Positions 1-12,200 are shown, numbered from the stretch's first letter. The stretch: 64,000 nucleotides of DNA from Burkholderia cepacia GG4 (GCF_000292915.1 NC_018513.1:3286001-3350000); one strand, 5' to 3'. Program-made: numbers and translations. Notes: generated by a model not told the origin, from the sequence alone.

Positions 1-1
1 A

Positions 2-613
2 CCGTTTTTCGCGTCGGCATGGCTCGTGCCGCGCCTCGCGCAGTTCCGCGACGCGTGCCCGGACGTCGACCTGCAGATCGTCGCGAGCCACGCGCTCGCC
101 GATTTCTCGCGCGACGGCGTCGACGTCGCGATCCGTCACGGCCTCGGCCGCTACATCGGGCTGTGCAGCGAACGACTGCTGACGGTGGAGATCGTCGCGC
201 TTGCGGCGCCGGAACTCGTCGCGCGGCTTGGCATGCCGGCCACGCCCGCCGACCTGGCCGGATGGCCACATCTGCACGACGCCGAGCGCAAGGGCTGGCA
301 CATCTGGTTCGACGCGCAGCGGATCGACGATTTCGGTCCGCCGCGCGGCCCCGCGTTCGATGATTCCGGCCTGTTGCTGCAGGCGATCCTCGCCGGTCAG
401 GGCGCGGGCCTGCTGCCGGCGGCGATGGTGCGCAACGAGCTCGCGAGCGGCCGGCTCGTGCAGCTTGCCGACGTCGCATGGCTCGACGACTTCGCGTACT
501 ACCTCGTCTATCCGCCACATCATGCGGAACGGTCGAAGGTCGCCGCGTTCCGCCGGTGGATTCTCGATGCCGCGCAGGCCGACGGCGCGGCATCGATGAC
601 GGGCGCCGCGTAG
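2..613 (+). CDS. LysR-family regulator, C-terminal part (partial at left edge)
   Basis: The reading frame is open from the left edge and ends at TAG 611-613, giving about 203 residues. It matches the effector-binding domain of LysR-type transcriptional regulators, with the DVAIRHGLGRY block typical of the GcvA-like subgroup and the GAGLLPAAMV stretch near the end. The N-terminal winged helix lies outside the window, so the true start and the regulated target cannot be seen. Family members bind DNA as tetramers and respond to a small ligand; the ligand here is unknown. Confidence 0.88.
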   Translation, partial: PFFASAWLVPRLAQFRDACPDVDLQIVASHALADFSRDGVDVAIRHGLGRYIGLCSERLLTVEIVALAAPELVARLGMPATPADLAGWPHLHDAERKGWHIWFDAQRIDDFGPPRGPAFDDSGLLLQAILAGQGAGLLPAAMVRNELASGRLVQLADVAWLDDFAYYLVYPPHHAERSKVAAFRRWILDAAQADGAASMTGAA

Positions 614-722
614 CGTCGCTGCGCCGTACGGCTGCGGCACCGATACGCAGCCGACCCGCTAACATCCGGCCCGGGCCGTCGGCCCGCCATCGACAGCAGC
701 TAACAACATCCGGAGAGAGACC

Positions 723-1037
723 ATGCCTGCCCTGCTCCGCCGCACGACGCGCATCGCGACGCTGTCGGCCGCGCTGTTCGTCGCGTGCGCCGCCCTGCCG
801 CCTCCGGCGCATGCATATCGCGCATCGCCCGGCTATGGCTACGGCAACGAAGCCGACCTCGACCGGCACGACACGTACCGCAATCGCGACGGCGACACCG
901 TCCATGCGCCGGCTCATTCGAAATCGGGCCGCGTGCCCGACGGCGCGAGCGCGCGTTGCCGCGACGGCACCTACAGCTTCAGCCGCCATCGGCGCGGCAC
1001 CTGCTCGGGGCACGGCGGCGTCGCCGCGTGGCTGTGA
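723..1037 (+). CDS. Small exported DUF3761-type protein
   Basis: This 104-residue protein starts at ATG 723 behind a GGAGAGA ribosome site. Residues 1-31 form a signal peptide ending in AHA, so the mature protein is about 73 residues and should be periplasmic or secreted. The C-terminal half has CRDGTYSFS followed by GTCSGHGGVAAWL, the pattern of the DUF3761 family; the two cysteines probably pair. The family has no established function. It sits alone between a LysR gene and ettA. Confidence 0.8.
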   Translation: MPALLRRTTRIATLSAALFVACAALPPPAHAYRASPGYGYGNEADLDRHDTYRNRDGDTVHAPAHSKSGRVPDGASARCRDGTYSFSRHRRGTCSGHGGVAAWL

Positions 1038-1226
1038 CCGCAGGGGCGGCCGAATGGCCAGGTGCGTGCCAGCGGCAGGCGGCGGCGCAGTACAATACGC
1101 GCTCGCGCCGCCAACCCGCGGCGGCGCCGCCGCGCCCCGCGCGGCACGCTCCGTACCGAATCACCCGACGCCGCCACGCCCGCGCGCTGCGCGGCCGTCT
1201 CAACCACTTCTGACTTTCACACCGAA

Positions 1227-2894
<1,668 letters not shown>

Positions 2895-2978
2895 ACGGCG
2901 CGGCCCGGGCGCCCGGCACTGCGGCAACGCGGGGCCGGATGCCGAAAGCGGCCGCATCCGGATCGGCACAACGAAACA

Positions 2979-3005
2979 AGCGGGCTCATGGCCCGCTTTT
3001 TTTCA
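2979..3005 (+). terminator. Rho-independent terminator after ettA
   Basis: AGCGGGC (2979-2985) pairs with GCCCGCT (2991-2997) around a 5-base loop and runs straight into seven T residues. It lies about 85 bases after the ettA stop and just before the convergent HAD gene. Confidence 0.88.
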
Positions 3006-3027
3006 CCCGGTGCCGTCCGGCAGCCGC

Positions 3028-3651
3028 CTACGCGAGCGCGCCGAGTTCGCGCAAGCGCGCCTCGGTCTCGGCCGCGCTCGTGTGATGAATGCCGTGCCAG
3101 CCGAGCGCCGTCGCGGCCGCTGCGTTCTTCGCGTTGTCGTCGATGAACACGAGTTCGTGCGGCGCGATGCCCGGCAGGTGTGGATCGATGCGCGCGTGCA
3201 TTTCGCGATAGATCGCCGGATCGGGTTTCACGAGCTTCACGTGGCCCGACACGACGACGTCAGTGAAGCGCCGCAGGACCGAGAAGTTGTCCCATGCGTA
3301 CGGAAAGGTCTGCGCGGACCAGTTCGTCAGCCCGAAGAGCGGCATACCCTGCGCGTCGAGCCGGTCGACGAGCGCGACGCCTTCGTCGAGCACGCCGCCG
3401 ATCATCTCGTGCCAGCGCGCGTAGAACGCGCGGATCAGCGCCTCGTGCTCCGGAAACTTCGCGACGAGCTCGCTCGTTCCTTCGTCGATCGTCTGCCCGC
3501 CGTCCTGGCGAATCACCCAGTCCATCGCGCAAACGTGCGTGAGAAACCACTGACGCTCGGCTTCGTCCGGAATCAGTTGGCGGTACAGATACTCGGGGCG
3601 CCAGTCGATCAGCACGCCGCCGAAATCGAACACCACCGCCTTGATCGTCAT
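3028..3651 (-). CDS. HAD-superfamily phosphatase, YihX-like
   Basis: This 207-residue protein starts at ATG 3651 with a GGAG ribosome site about 8 bases upstream. Motif I is FDFGGVL near the N-terminus, with Gly where the second Asp of a classical DxD would be, as in YihX-type (COG1011) hydrolases. FIDDNAKNAAAA near the C-terminus is motif IV. YihX releases phosphate from alpha-D-glucose 1-phosphate; whether this protein has that substrate is not known. Its start overlaps the stop of a 34-residue isochorismatase-like remnant, so the two were probably once a translationally coupled pair. Confidence 0.85.
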   Translation of the reverse strand: MTIKAVVFDFGGVLIDWRPEYLYRQLIPDEAERQWFLTHVCAMDWVIRQDGGQTIDEGTSELVAKFPEHEALIRAFYARWHEMIGGVLDEGVALVDRLDAQGMPLFGLTNWSAQTFPYAWDNFSVLRRFTDVVVSGHVKLVKPDPAIYREMHARIDPHLPGIAPHELVFIDDNAKNAAAATALGWHGIHHTSAAETEARLRELGALA

Positions 3652-3752
3652 GCGAACTCCGTCGCGAGCACGTCGTCGAGCCGGTACGCGGGCCGCACCC
3701 GTTGCACCAGCCCGCGCTGCATGTCGATCACGATCACGGCGGCGTCCGCCAT
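3648..3752 (-). pseudogene. Isochorismatase-like N-terminal remnant (34 residues)
   Basis: A short frame from ATG 3752 (GAGAGGG ribosome site upstream) to a TGA overlapping the HAD start codon encodes a peptide beginning MADAAVIVIDMQRGLV. The VIVIDMQ strand with its Asp is the first strand and catalytic Asp region of cysteine-hydrolase (isochorismatase) proteins, which normally have about 180 residues. After AYRLDDVLA, also seen at this place in such proteins, the frame stops. The most economical reading is an internal deletion that joined the gene's 5' end to the HAD gene. It could alternatively be a genuine leader peptide. Confidence 0.5.
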
Positions 3753-3807
3753 CGGCTGCCCTCTCAGTCATGGTCCGGCCGTCATCCGGCCGGGGTCGCG
3801 CGTTGCG

Positions 3808-5622
3808 TCAGATCGGCTGCGTGCGGGCGTCGAGCCACGCCTTCGCGTCGCCGCTCAGGTGCCGCCCGACACGCTCGCGCACCGTCGCATGATACGCATT
3901 CAGCCACGCGCGTTCTTCTTCATGCAGCATTTCGACCAGCACGCAGCGCGTGTCGATCGGGCACAGCGTCAGCGTCTCGAACGCGAGGAAGTCGCCGAAC
4001 TCGGTCTGCCCACCCGCGCGGTTCACGACCAGGTTCTCGATCCGGATGCCCCATTTGCCGGGCCGGTACACGCCCGGCTCGATCGACGTGATCATCCCTT
4101 CTTCCATGGCCGTGTACGGCTCGGCCGGCGCGTAGTGCGAGATGACCTGCGGGCCCTCGTGCACGTTCAGGAAGTAGCCGACGCCGTGGCCGGTGCCATG
4201 GCCGTAGTCGAGCCCGGCCGCCCACATCGGCGCGCGCGCGATCGCGTCGAGCATCGGCGAGCGGATGCCGCGCGGGAAGCGTGCACGCGACAGCGCCATC
4301 ATCGACTTCAGCACGATCGTGAAATCGCGGCGCTGCAGGTCGCTGACCGTGCCGACCGGTACGACGCGCGTGATGTCGGTCGTGCCGGTCGTGTACTGGC
4401 CGCCCGAATCGACGAGCAGCAGGCCGTCGCCGACGATCGTCGCGTGCGACTCGGGCGTCGCGCGGTAGTGCGGCATCGCACCGTTCGCGTTGAAGCCGGC
4501 GATCGTCGCGAAGCTCGGCGACACGTAGCCGGGGCGCCGTGCGCGCGCGGCCGTGAGCTTCTCGTCGATCGTCAGCTCGGTGATCGTCTCGCGGTTCACC
4601 GCCTGCTCGAACCACGCGAAGAATTCGGCGAGCGCGGCGCCGTCGTGCTCCATCGTCACGCGCACGTGCTCGATCTCGGCGGTGGTCTTGCGCGACTTCG
4701 CGAACGTCGACGGGTTCACGGCCTCGATCAGCTTCACACCGGCCGGCACGGCTTCGAGCGTGCCGAACGTCACGCGGCGCGGATCGATCAGCAGCGTCGC
4801 GCCGTCGGGCAGCGCCGCGAGCGACGCGCGCGCGGCGTCGTACGCGCGGACCTCGACGCCGTCCTGCGCGAGCGAAGCGGCCAGCGCCGGCGAGACCTTG
4901 CCGTCGGCAACGAACAGCGTCGCGCGATCGGCGCCGATCATCGCGTGCGCGACGAACACGGGGTTGAAGTTGACGTCGGCGCCGCGCAGGTTGAACAGCC
5001 ACGCGAGATCGTCGAGCGTCGACACGAAATGCCATTGCGCGCCTTGCGCATGCATCGCACGGCGCACTTCGGCGAGCTTGCTCGTGCGCGTCGCGTCGGC
5101 CTGCGGCGCCACATGCTCGAACACCGCGTCGCCGGGCAGCCCCGGGCGCTCGGGCCAGATCGCGTCGAGCAGGTCGAGATCGGTACGCAGCGCGATGCCG
5201 CGTGCGTTCAGCGCGGCCGTCAGCCCGCGTGCGGCCGCGACGCCGAGCACGGCGCCGTCGACGCCGACCGTCGCGCCGGCCGGCACGTTCTGCGCGAGCC
5301 AGTCGACGTGCGGCGCGCTCTGCTGCCCGCCCGTCATCTTCATCAGCTGGACGCCCGTGCCGGCGAGTTCGGCTTCCGCCTGCACCCAGTAGCGGCTGTC
5401 GACCCACACGCCCGCGAAATCGGCGGTCACGACCAGGGTGCCGACCGAGCCCGTGAAACCGGACAGCCAGCGGCGCGCCTGCCAGCGCTCGGGCAGGTAC
5501 TCGGACAGGTGAGGATCGGCGGACGGCACCAGATAGGCGGCCAGGTCCTCGCGGGCCATTGCGCCGCGCAGCAGCGCGAGGCGGGCCGGCACCGACGGGA
5601 CTTCGGGGAAACGGGCATTCAT
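3808..5622 (-). CDS. pepP: Xaa-Pro aminopeptidase (M24B, long form)
   Basis: This cytosolic metallopeptidase of 604 residues removes an N-terminal residue preceding proline. The C-terminal creatinase-like fold shows all five metal ligands: Asp in LLVDSGGQY, Asp in GTTDITR, His in HGTGHGVG, Glu in SIEPG and Glu in RIENL. Two creatinase-N-like domains precede it, and the extra C-terminal segment makes this the roughly 600-residue three-domain form. The start is ATG 5622, preceded by AGGTGA; an ATG at 5640 is in frame but lacks a good ribosome site. A small membrane-protein gene lies directly upstream on the same strand. Confidence 0.92.
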   Translation of the reverse strand: MNARFPEVPSVPARLALLRGAMAREDLAAYLVPSADPHLSEYLPERWQARRWLSGFTGSVGTLVVTADFAGVWVDSRYWVQAEAELAGTGVQLMKMTGGQQSAPHVDWLAQNVPAGATVGVDGAVLGVAAARGLTAALNARGIALRTDLDLLDAIWPERPGLPGDAVFEHVAPQADATRTSKLAEVRRAMHAQGAQWHFVSTLDDLAWLFNLRGADVNFNPVFVAHAMIGADRATLFVADGKVSPALAASLAQDGVEVRAYDAARASLAALPDGATLLIDPRRVTFGTLEAVPAGVKLIEAVNPSTFAKSRKTTAEIEHVRVTMEHDGAALAEFFAWFEQAVNRETITELTIDEKLTAARARRPGYVSPSFATIAGFNANGAMPHYRATPESHATIVGDGLLLVDSGGQYTTGTTDITRVVPVGTVSDLQRRDFTIVLKSMMALSRARFPRGIRSPMLDAIARAPMWAAGLDYGHGTGHGVGYFLNVHEGPQVISHYAPAEPYTAMEEGMITSIEPGVYRPGKWGIRIENLVVNRAGGQTEFGDFLAFETLTLCPIDTRCVLVEMLHEEERAWLNAYHATVRERVGRHLSGDAKAWLDARTQPI

Positions 5623-5640
5623 GATTTCACCTGAGAGCAT

Positions 5641-5895
5641 TCAGCGACGGGCCGACAGGGCGACCGTCGCGGCTACGGCGAGGAACGCGACACCGGTGCA
5701 GACCGGCCATTCGAGCGTCTCGCCATCGTAAAACAGTCCGGAGAGGCTGCCGGCCATGCGCGCGGCGGCGGCGCCTGCGATGCCGACCAGCACGGCGATC
5801 CACCATGCCGGCCGGCCCGTGTGCCGCATCGGATGCAGCCACCGGCCGAACAGCCCGACGGCCGCTCCCAGGACAAGGATTCCAAACCAGTTCAT
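5641..5895 (-). CDS. Small three-helix membrane protein
   Basis: This 84-residue hydrophobic protein has three predicted membrane spans at roughly residues 5-20, 31-52 and 65-82, with Arg-rich loops and an Arg-Arg C-terminus. Size and Gly/Ala-rich helices resemble small inner-membrane proteins of the GlsB/YeaQ type, but no decisive motif is visible, so the family is a guess. It ends 18 bases before the aminopeptidase start and probably shares its transcript. It is divergent from the response-regulator-like gene. Confidence 0.6.
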   Translation of the reverse strand: MNWFGILVLGAAVGLFGRWLHPMRHTGRPAWWIAVLVGIAGAAAARMAGSLSGLFYDGETLEWPVCTGVAFLAVAATVALSARR

Positions 5896-6066
5896 TCGAC
5901 GCCTTCTATAAATTCAGATTCGTCCCATAGGCGTGAACGTTGCCAGCGGCTAGCATCGATTCATCCATCGAACCCGAGACCAGCCGGGCGCCGCGAACAT
6001 TCGAGTGTAGGGGCCGACCCGACGTTATGGCAAGCGCGCACCGGCAGCCGTATTGAAGAAATCCTC

Positions 6067-6828
6067 ATGCGAATCGCCCTGATCGATCCGGAGGCGCGTC
6101 ACGCAGCGCTCCTGAACCGCCTGCTCTTCGCAGGCGGTCATGTGTGCCACGCGTTTCCGTCCAGCGCTGCGTTCTTCGAGTGGCTCGCCACCGATACCTG
6201 CGACATGCTGATCATCGGCAACTGGGCCGGCGATCAGCCGGCCGAGGAAGTCATTCCGCGCGCGCAGGCGATCCTGCCCGGGCTGCCGGCGATCGCCGTG
6301 ATGCAACTGCCGCGCGAAAGCGAAGTCGTGTCGTGCCTGCACGCGGGTGCCGACGATTGCCTCGTGCGCCCGGTAAGCGGGCCCGAGCTGCTCGCGCGGG
6401 TCAATGCGCTGAGCCGTCGCGCCGGCGTCCGGCGGCCGCCGAATCGTTCTCGCGAAATGTATGGAGAATATGCATTCGATGCGACCCACAGCCTCGTGCG
6501 CTTCGGCGACGCGGTCGTCGCGCTCACGCCGAAGGAATTCCGCTTCGCGCAGCTGCTGTTCGCGAACCTGTCCCGGCCCGTGTCGCGCGCCCATATCCTC
6601 GAAACGGTCTGGGCCCGTCGCCGCGACATGAAGTCGCGCACGCTCGACACCCATGCGTCCCGGCTGCGCAGCAAGCTGCAGTTGCTTCCGGAGCGTGGCT
6701 ACCGGCTTCTGCCGCTCTACGGCTACGGCTATCAGCTCGACCGCGTGCCGATCGAGCCCCCAAATTCAAGACCCCGCCACGCTGATGCCCGGTATGCCGC
6801 GAGTGAGGAAATCGCTGAAACGCTATAA
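6067..6828 (+). CDS. OmpR-type winged-helix regulator with degenerate receiver
   Basis: This 253-residue protein has an N-terminal receiver-like fold (about residues 1-118) and a C-terminal OmpR/PhoB winged helix (about 138-232, containing ALTPKEFRFAQLL and the recognition helix around SRTLDTHASRLRSKL). The receiver looks unable to be phosphorylated: the block normally ending LLD at the phosphoacceptor reads MLIIGNW, the N-terminal acidic pair is reduced, and the Lys near the end is Arg (DDCLVRP). No sensor kinase is adjacent. ATG 6067 is chosen because upstream sequence in the open frame is not protein-like. It may act as a constitutive or ligand-gated regulator; the target is unknown. Confidence 0.8.
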   Translation: MRIALIDPEARHAALLNRLLFAGGHVCHAFPSSAAFFEWLATDTCDMLIIGNWAGDQPAEEVIPRAQAILPGLPAIAVMQLPRESEVVSCLHAGADDCLVRPVSGPELLARVNALSRRAGVRRPPNRSREMYGEYAFDATHSLVRFGDAVVALTPKEFRFAQLLFANLSRPVSRAHILETVWARRRDMKSRTLDTHASRLRSKLQLLPERGYRLLPLYGYGYQLDRVPIEPPNSRPRHADARYAASEEIAETL

Positions 6829-6829
6829 T
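6824..6829 (+). promoter_or_regulatory. Possible -10 box for hemA
   Basis: A perfect TATAAT overlaps the stop codon of the upstream regulator gene, 26 bases before hemA ATG. No convincing -35 hexamer is visible 16-18 bases upstream, so this is a tentative promoter. Confidence 0.4.
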
Positions 6830-6839
6830 ATGGGGCTAA

Positions 6840-8153
<1,314 letters not shown>

Positions 8154-8234
8154 CGCCGGCCGGTTGCCCTGCCGCCGGCCGCGAGCCGGCCTATCCTTTC
8201 CGAATACCCTTGCCCGGGAGCGCCGCTCCACACC

Positions 8235-9317
8235 ATGAAGACGAGCATGCAACGCAAGCTCGACCAGCTGTCTACGCGGCTGGCCGAACTGAACGACCTG
8301 CTGAGCCGCGAAAACGTCACGGCCGACCTCGACCAGTACCGCAAGCTGACGCGCGAACACGCGGAACTCGGCCCGGTCGTCGAGCAGTACACGCTGTGGC
8401 GCCAGTCGCGCAGCGACGAGACGGCCGCGCAGGACCTGCTCGCCGATGCGTCGATGCGCGACTTCGCCGAAGACGAGATTCGCAGCGCGCGCGAGCGCAT
8501 GGTCCGTCTCGAAGGCGAGTTGCAGAAGATGCTGCTGCCGAAGGACCCGAACGACGACCGCAACATCTTCCTCGAAATCCGTGCCGGCACCGGTGGCGAC
8601 GAATCGGCGCTGTTCGCGGGCGACCTGCTGCGGATGTACCTGCGCTTCGCGGAACGCCAGCGCTGGCAGGTCGAGATGATGTCGGAGAGTGCGTCGGATC
8701 TCGGCGGCTACAAGGAAGTGATCGTGCGGATCGCGGGCCAGGGCGCGTATTCGCGCCTGAAGTTCGAATCGGGCGGCCATCGCGTGCAACGCGTACCGGC
8801 GACCGAGACGCAAGGGCGCATTCACACGTCCGCGTGCACGGTCGCGGTGATGCCGGAAGCCGACGAGATCGGCGAAGTCGAGATCAATCCTGCCGACCTG
8901 CGGATCGACACGTTCCGTGCATCCGGCGCGGGTGGCCAGCACATCAACAAGACCGATTCGGCGGTACGGGTCACGCACATCCCGACCGGGATCGTCGTCG
9001 AGTGCCAGGACGACCGCTCGCAGCACAAGAACAAGGATCGCGCGCTGAAGGTGCTCGCCGCGCGCATCAAGGACAAGCAGTATCACGAGCAGCACGCGAA
9101 GGAAGCGGCGACGCGCAAGAGCCTGATCGGCTCCGGCGATCGCTCGGAACGGATTCGCACGTACAACTTCCCGCAGGGCCGGATGACCGACCACCGGATC
9201 AACCTGACGCTGTATCGGCTCGAAGCGCTCATGGACGGCGATCTCGATGAACTGATCGGCGCACTCGTCACCGAACACCAGGCCGAACTGCTTGCGTCGC
9301 TCGGCGACGCCGACTGA
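8235..9317 (+). CDS. prfA: Peptide chain release factor 1
   Basis: RF1 reads UAA and UAG and triggers peptidyl-tRNA hydrolysis. The 360-residue protein has the catalytic GGQ at residues 233-235 (RASGAGGQH) and the PAT (PxT) stop-codon-recognition tripeptide at 188-190, which distinguishes it from RF2. The codon-recognition helix region and the C-terminal [11 protein letters not shown] block are intact. Its stop precedes the prmC start by 7 bases; PrmC is the enzyme that methylates the GGQ glutamine, so the two form a functional operon. Confidence 0.97.
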   Translation: MKTSMQRKLDQLSTRLAELNDLLSRENVTADLDQYRKLTREHAELGPVVEQYTLWRQSRSDETAAQDLLADASMRDFAEDEIRSARERMVRLEGELQKMLLPKDPNDDRNIFLEIRAGTGGDESALFAGDLLRMYLRFAERQRWQVEMMSESASDLGGYKEVIVRIAGQGAYSRLKFESGGHRVQRVPATETQGRIHTSACTVAVMPEADEIGEVEINPADLRIDTFRASGAGGQHINKTDSAVRVTHIPTGIVVECQDDRSQHKNKDRALKVLAARIKDKQYHEQHAKEAATRKSLIGSGDRSERIRTYNFPQGRMTDHRINLTLYRLEALMDGDLDELIGALVTEHQAELLASLGDAD

Positions 9318-9324
9318 GACCGCG

Positions 9325-10167
9325 ATGCCCGACACCACCGCCGACGAACTGCTGCGCACGTCGCCGCTCGACCCGGTCGATGCACGCGTGCTGCTCGCGT
9401 ACGCGCTCGGCTGGACCCGCACGCAGCTGATCACGCGCGGCGACGCCCCGCTCGACGCCGCCGCGATCGAGCGCTACCACGCGCTCGAAGCACGCCGCGT
9501 GGCCGGCGAGCCGGTCGCGCAGCTCGTCGGCATGCGCGAATTCTTCGGCCGGCCGTTCGACGTGACGCCCGATGTGCTGATCCCGCGCCCCGAAACCGAA
9601 CTGCTGGTCGAAGCCGCGCTCGATGCGATCGACGGCCGCCCGCATCCGGCCGTGCTCGATCTCGGCACCGGCAGCGGCGCGATCGCCGTGTCGATCGCGG
9701 CCGAACGGCCCGACGCACGCGTGTGGGCGCTCGATCGTTCAGCGGCCGCGCTCGACGTCGCGCAACGCAACGCGGAAAAGCTGCTCGACGCGCGGCGCCC
9801 CGGCGGCCCGCTGCACTGGCTGCAGAGCGACTGGTACGCCGCGCTCGATCCGGCGCTCGCATTCGACACGATCGTCAGCAACCCGCCGTACATCGCGCAG
9901 CACGATCCGCACCTGGCGCAGGGCGACCTGCGTTTCGAGCCGCGCGGCGCACTCACCGACGACGCCGACGGCCTCAGCGCGATCCGCACGATCGTCGCGG
10001 GCGCCGGCGCCTACCTGAAACCAGGCGGCACGCTATGGATCGAGCACGGCTACGACCAGGCCGAAGCCGTACGCGCGCTGCTCGTGTCACGCGGCTACGT
10101 CGCGGTCGAATCGCTTGCCGATCTGGCCGCGATCGAACGCACGACAGGCGGCCGCCGGCCCGGTTGA
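9325..10167 (+). CDS. prmC: Release-factor glutamine N5-methyltransferase
   Basis: PrmC (HemK) transfers a methyl group from SAM to the GGQ glutamine of RF1 and RF2. In the 280-residue protein the SAM-binding motif DLGTGSG is at 112-118 and the catalytic NPPY at 186-189. The N-terminal helical domain with GEPVAQLVG and LIPRPETE is typical. ATG 9325 (MPDTT) is preferred over an in-frame ATG at 9292 inside prfA, because it keeps the usual length and short gap. Confidence 0.96.
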   Translation: MPDTTADELLRTSPLDPVDARVLLAYALGWTRTQLITRGDAPLDAAAIERYHALEARRVAGEPVAQLVGMREFFGRPFDVTPDVLIPRPETELLVEAALDAIDGRPHPAVLDLGTGSGAIAVSIAAERPDARVWALDRSAAALDVAQRNAEKLLDARRPGGPLHWLQSDWYAALDPALAFDTIVSNPPYIAQHDPHLAQGDLRFEPRGALTDDADGLSAIRTIVAGAGAYLKPGGTLWIEHGYDQAEAVRALLVSRGYVAVESLADLAAIERTTGGRRPG

Positions 10168-10234
10168 TGGCCCGCCCGCCCGGTTGAAATCCGCTATCAT
10201 TTCGTTCTAACGCCCCGCAAACGCAAGGTCAGTC

Positions 10235-10546
10235 ATGGACACCCAACAACGTATCAAGCAAATCGTCGACGAAAACCAGGTCGTGCTCTTCATGAAGGGC
10301 AACGCGCAATTCCCGATGTGCGGCTTTTCGGGCCGCGCCGTGCAGGTGCTGAAAGCCTGCGGTGTCGACCAATTCAAGACGGTCAACGTGCTCGAGGACG
10401 ACGAGATCCGTCAGGGCATCAAGGCATTCTCGAACTGGCCGACCATTCCGCAGCTGTACGTGAAGGGCGAATTCATCGGCGGCTCGGACATCATGATGGA
10501 GATGTACCAGTCGGGCGAACTGCAGCAACTGTTCGCCGCCGCGTAA
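10235..10546 (+). CDS. grxD: Monothiol glutaredoxin (Grx4 type)
   Basis: This 103-residue protein carries the monothiol CGFS active site (PMCGFSGRA), the [14 protein letters not shown] block and the GG-D glutathione-binding segment of GrxD/Grx4. Such proteins bind a [2Fe-2S] cluster between two subunits with glutathione and pass clusters to target proteins. It lies 67 bases after prmC and 13 bases before ubiX, so co-transcription with ubiX is likely. Confidence 0.96.
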   Translation: MDTQQRIKQIVDENQVVLFMKGNAQFPMCGFSGRAVQVLKACGVDQFKTVNVLEDDEIRQGIKAFSNWPTIPQLYVKGEFIGGSDIMMEMYQSGELQQLFAAA

Positions 10547-10559
10547 TCTCCCCTTTCCG

Positions 10560-11156
10560 ATGGCATCTCCCAGCGCGCCGCCACGCCGGCTGATCGTCGC
10601 GATCACCGGCGCCACCGGCGCGGTCTATGGCGTGCGGCTGCTCGAACTGCTGCGCGCCGCCGGCGGCGTCGAAACGCACCTGCTGGTTTCGAACGCCGGC
10701 TGGCTCAATATCCAGCATGAGCTGAAGCTGTCGAAGGTCGAGGTCGAAAGCCGTGCGGATGTCGTGCACTCGGTGCGCGATGTCGGCGCGACGATCGCGT
10801 CGGGTTCGTTCGCGACCGACGGGATGGTGATCGCGCCATGCTCGATGAAGACGCTCGCGAGCGTCGCGCACGGGCTGTCGGACAACCTGATCACGCGCGC
10901 GGCCGACGTCACGCTGAAGGAACGCCGCCGTCTCGTGCTGATGGTGCGCGAAACGCCGTTCAACCTCGCGCATCTGCGCAACATGACTGCCGTGACCGAA
11001 ATGGGCGGCATCGTGTTTCCGCCGCTGCCCGCGTTCTACGCGATGCCGAAAACGATCGAGGAACTCGTCGACCAGACCGTCACGCGCGTGCTCGATCTGT
11101 TCGCGCTCAGCGCACCGATGACGACGCCGTGGGCCGGCATCCGGCCGGCGCAGTAA
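10560..11156 (+). CDS. ubiX: Flavin prenyltransferase UbiX
   Basis: UbiX joins a dimethylallyl group to FMN, making the prenyl-FMN cofactor of the UbiD decarboxylase in ubiquinone synthesis. The 198-residue protein has the N-terminal ITGATGAVYG flavin-binding loop, the IAPCSMKTLAS segment, and the RRLVLMVRETPFN block followed by the MGGIVFPPLPAFY region of the family. ubiD is not in the window. Confidence 0.96.
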   Translation: MASPSAPPRRLIVAITGATGAVYGVRLLELLRAAGGVETHLLVSNAGWLNIQHELKLSKVEVESRADVVHSVRDVGATIASGSFATDGMVIAPCSMKTLASVAHGLSDNLITRAADVTLKERRRLVLMVRETPFNLAHLRNMTAVTEMGGIVFPPLPAFYAMPKTIEELVDQTVTRVLDLFALSAPMTTPWAGIRPAQ

Positions 11157-11168
11157 GCCGCCCGACGC

Positions 11169-11184
11169 GGCGCCCCGGGGCGCC
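11169..11184. terminator. GC palindrome after ubiX, possible weak terminator
   Basis: GGCGCCCCGGGGCGCC is a perfect 16-base palindrome 12 bases after the ubiX stop and followed by GTTCT. It lacks a proper loop and T-run, so termination is only possible. Confidence 0.3.
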
Positions 11185-11378
11185 GTTCTGCACGCATCTT
11201 CGCCGATTCAGCCGCCTACTGGCATGATCTGGCATCCGCAAGACCGCGGCCGCTCCCGCATTCCCTGAATCGCCCGAATTATCAACTACGACGATTCAAT
11301 CAAATTCCACCAAGCTCATTTATCAATGCACGGTGCGGGCCTATAGTCACAGGCAAATCCTTTTGCAGGCTCCACACC

Positions 11379-12170
11379 ATGAACCGCTTGCCCTCGCTTT
11401 ACCTGTCCCACGGCGCCCCGACGCTGCCGATCGACCCGACGCTGCCGTCCGGCGCGTTCACACACCTCGGTGCCGAATTGCCGCGCCCGCGCGCGGTGCT
11501 GATGTTGTCCGCGCACTGGGGCACGCAGCAACCGGTCGCAAGCGTCGCCGCGCACCCGGAAACGATCCACGACTTCTATGGCTTCCCGCGCGCGCTGTAC
11601 GAGATCCGCTATCCGGCACCGGGCGCGCCGGACGTCGCCGAGCGTGCGGCTGTGCTGCTGAACACGGCCGGCATCGCGACGGCGACGACCGAGCACGGCC
11701 TCGACCACGGCGCGTGGGTGCCGATGCTGCTGATGTTCCCGGAGGCCGACGTGCCCGTGGCACAGCTGTCGATCCAGCCGCGTGCGGACGCGGCCCATCA
11801 CTTCGCGCTCGGCCGCGCGCTGCGGCCGCTGCGCGACGAAGGCGTGATGGTAATCGGCTCGGGCCAGATCACGCACAATCTGCGCGCGGCCGATTTCAGC
11901 GCCGCGCCGGAGGATGCGGACCCGCGCGTCGCCGAATTCACCGACTGGTTCGAGGCGAAGCTCGCCGCACGCGATGTCGACGCGCTGCTCGACTATCGGC
12001 GGCAGGCGCCGCACGCGGCGCTGATGCATCCGACCGATGAACACCTGCTGCCGGTGTTCACTGCGCTCGGCGCGGCCGATGACGACTACCAGCTCGGCAT
12101 CCAGTCGCTCGGCACGTATCAACGCGTGCTCGCGATGACGAACTACGTGTTCGCGAGCGCGGCCGCCTGA
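11379..12170 (+). CDS. LigB-type extradiol dioxygenase (YgiD/DODA family)
   Basis: This 263-residue protein belongs to the class III extradiol ring-cleavage superfamily. Metal-ligand histidines are visible in LYLSHGAPT, MLSAHWGT and GLDHGAWVPM, plus the GSGQITHNLR block, all typical of 4,5-DOPA extradiol dioxygenase (YgiD). The family uses a non-haem metal to open catechol rings; the physiological substrate here is unknown. It is transcribed alone, with a strong terminator shared with the convergent permease gene. Confidence 0.9.
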   Translation: MNRLPSLYLSHGAPTLPIDPTLPSGAFTHLGAELPRPRAVLMLSAHWGTQQPVASVAAHPETIHDFYGFPRALYEIRYPAPGAPDVAERAAVLLNTAGIATATTEHGLDHGAWVPMLLMFPEADVPVAQLSIQPRADAAHHFALGRALRPLRDEGVMVIGSGQITHNLRAADFSAAPEDADPRVAEFTDWFEAKLAARDVDALLDYRRQAPHAALMHPTDEHLLPVFTALGAADDDYQLGIQSLGTYQRVLAMTNYVFASAAA

Positions 12171-12200
12171 GCCCGCGGCACAACCGGCGACCACAAACAA

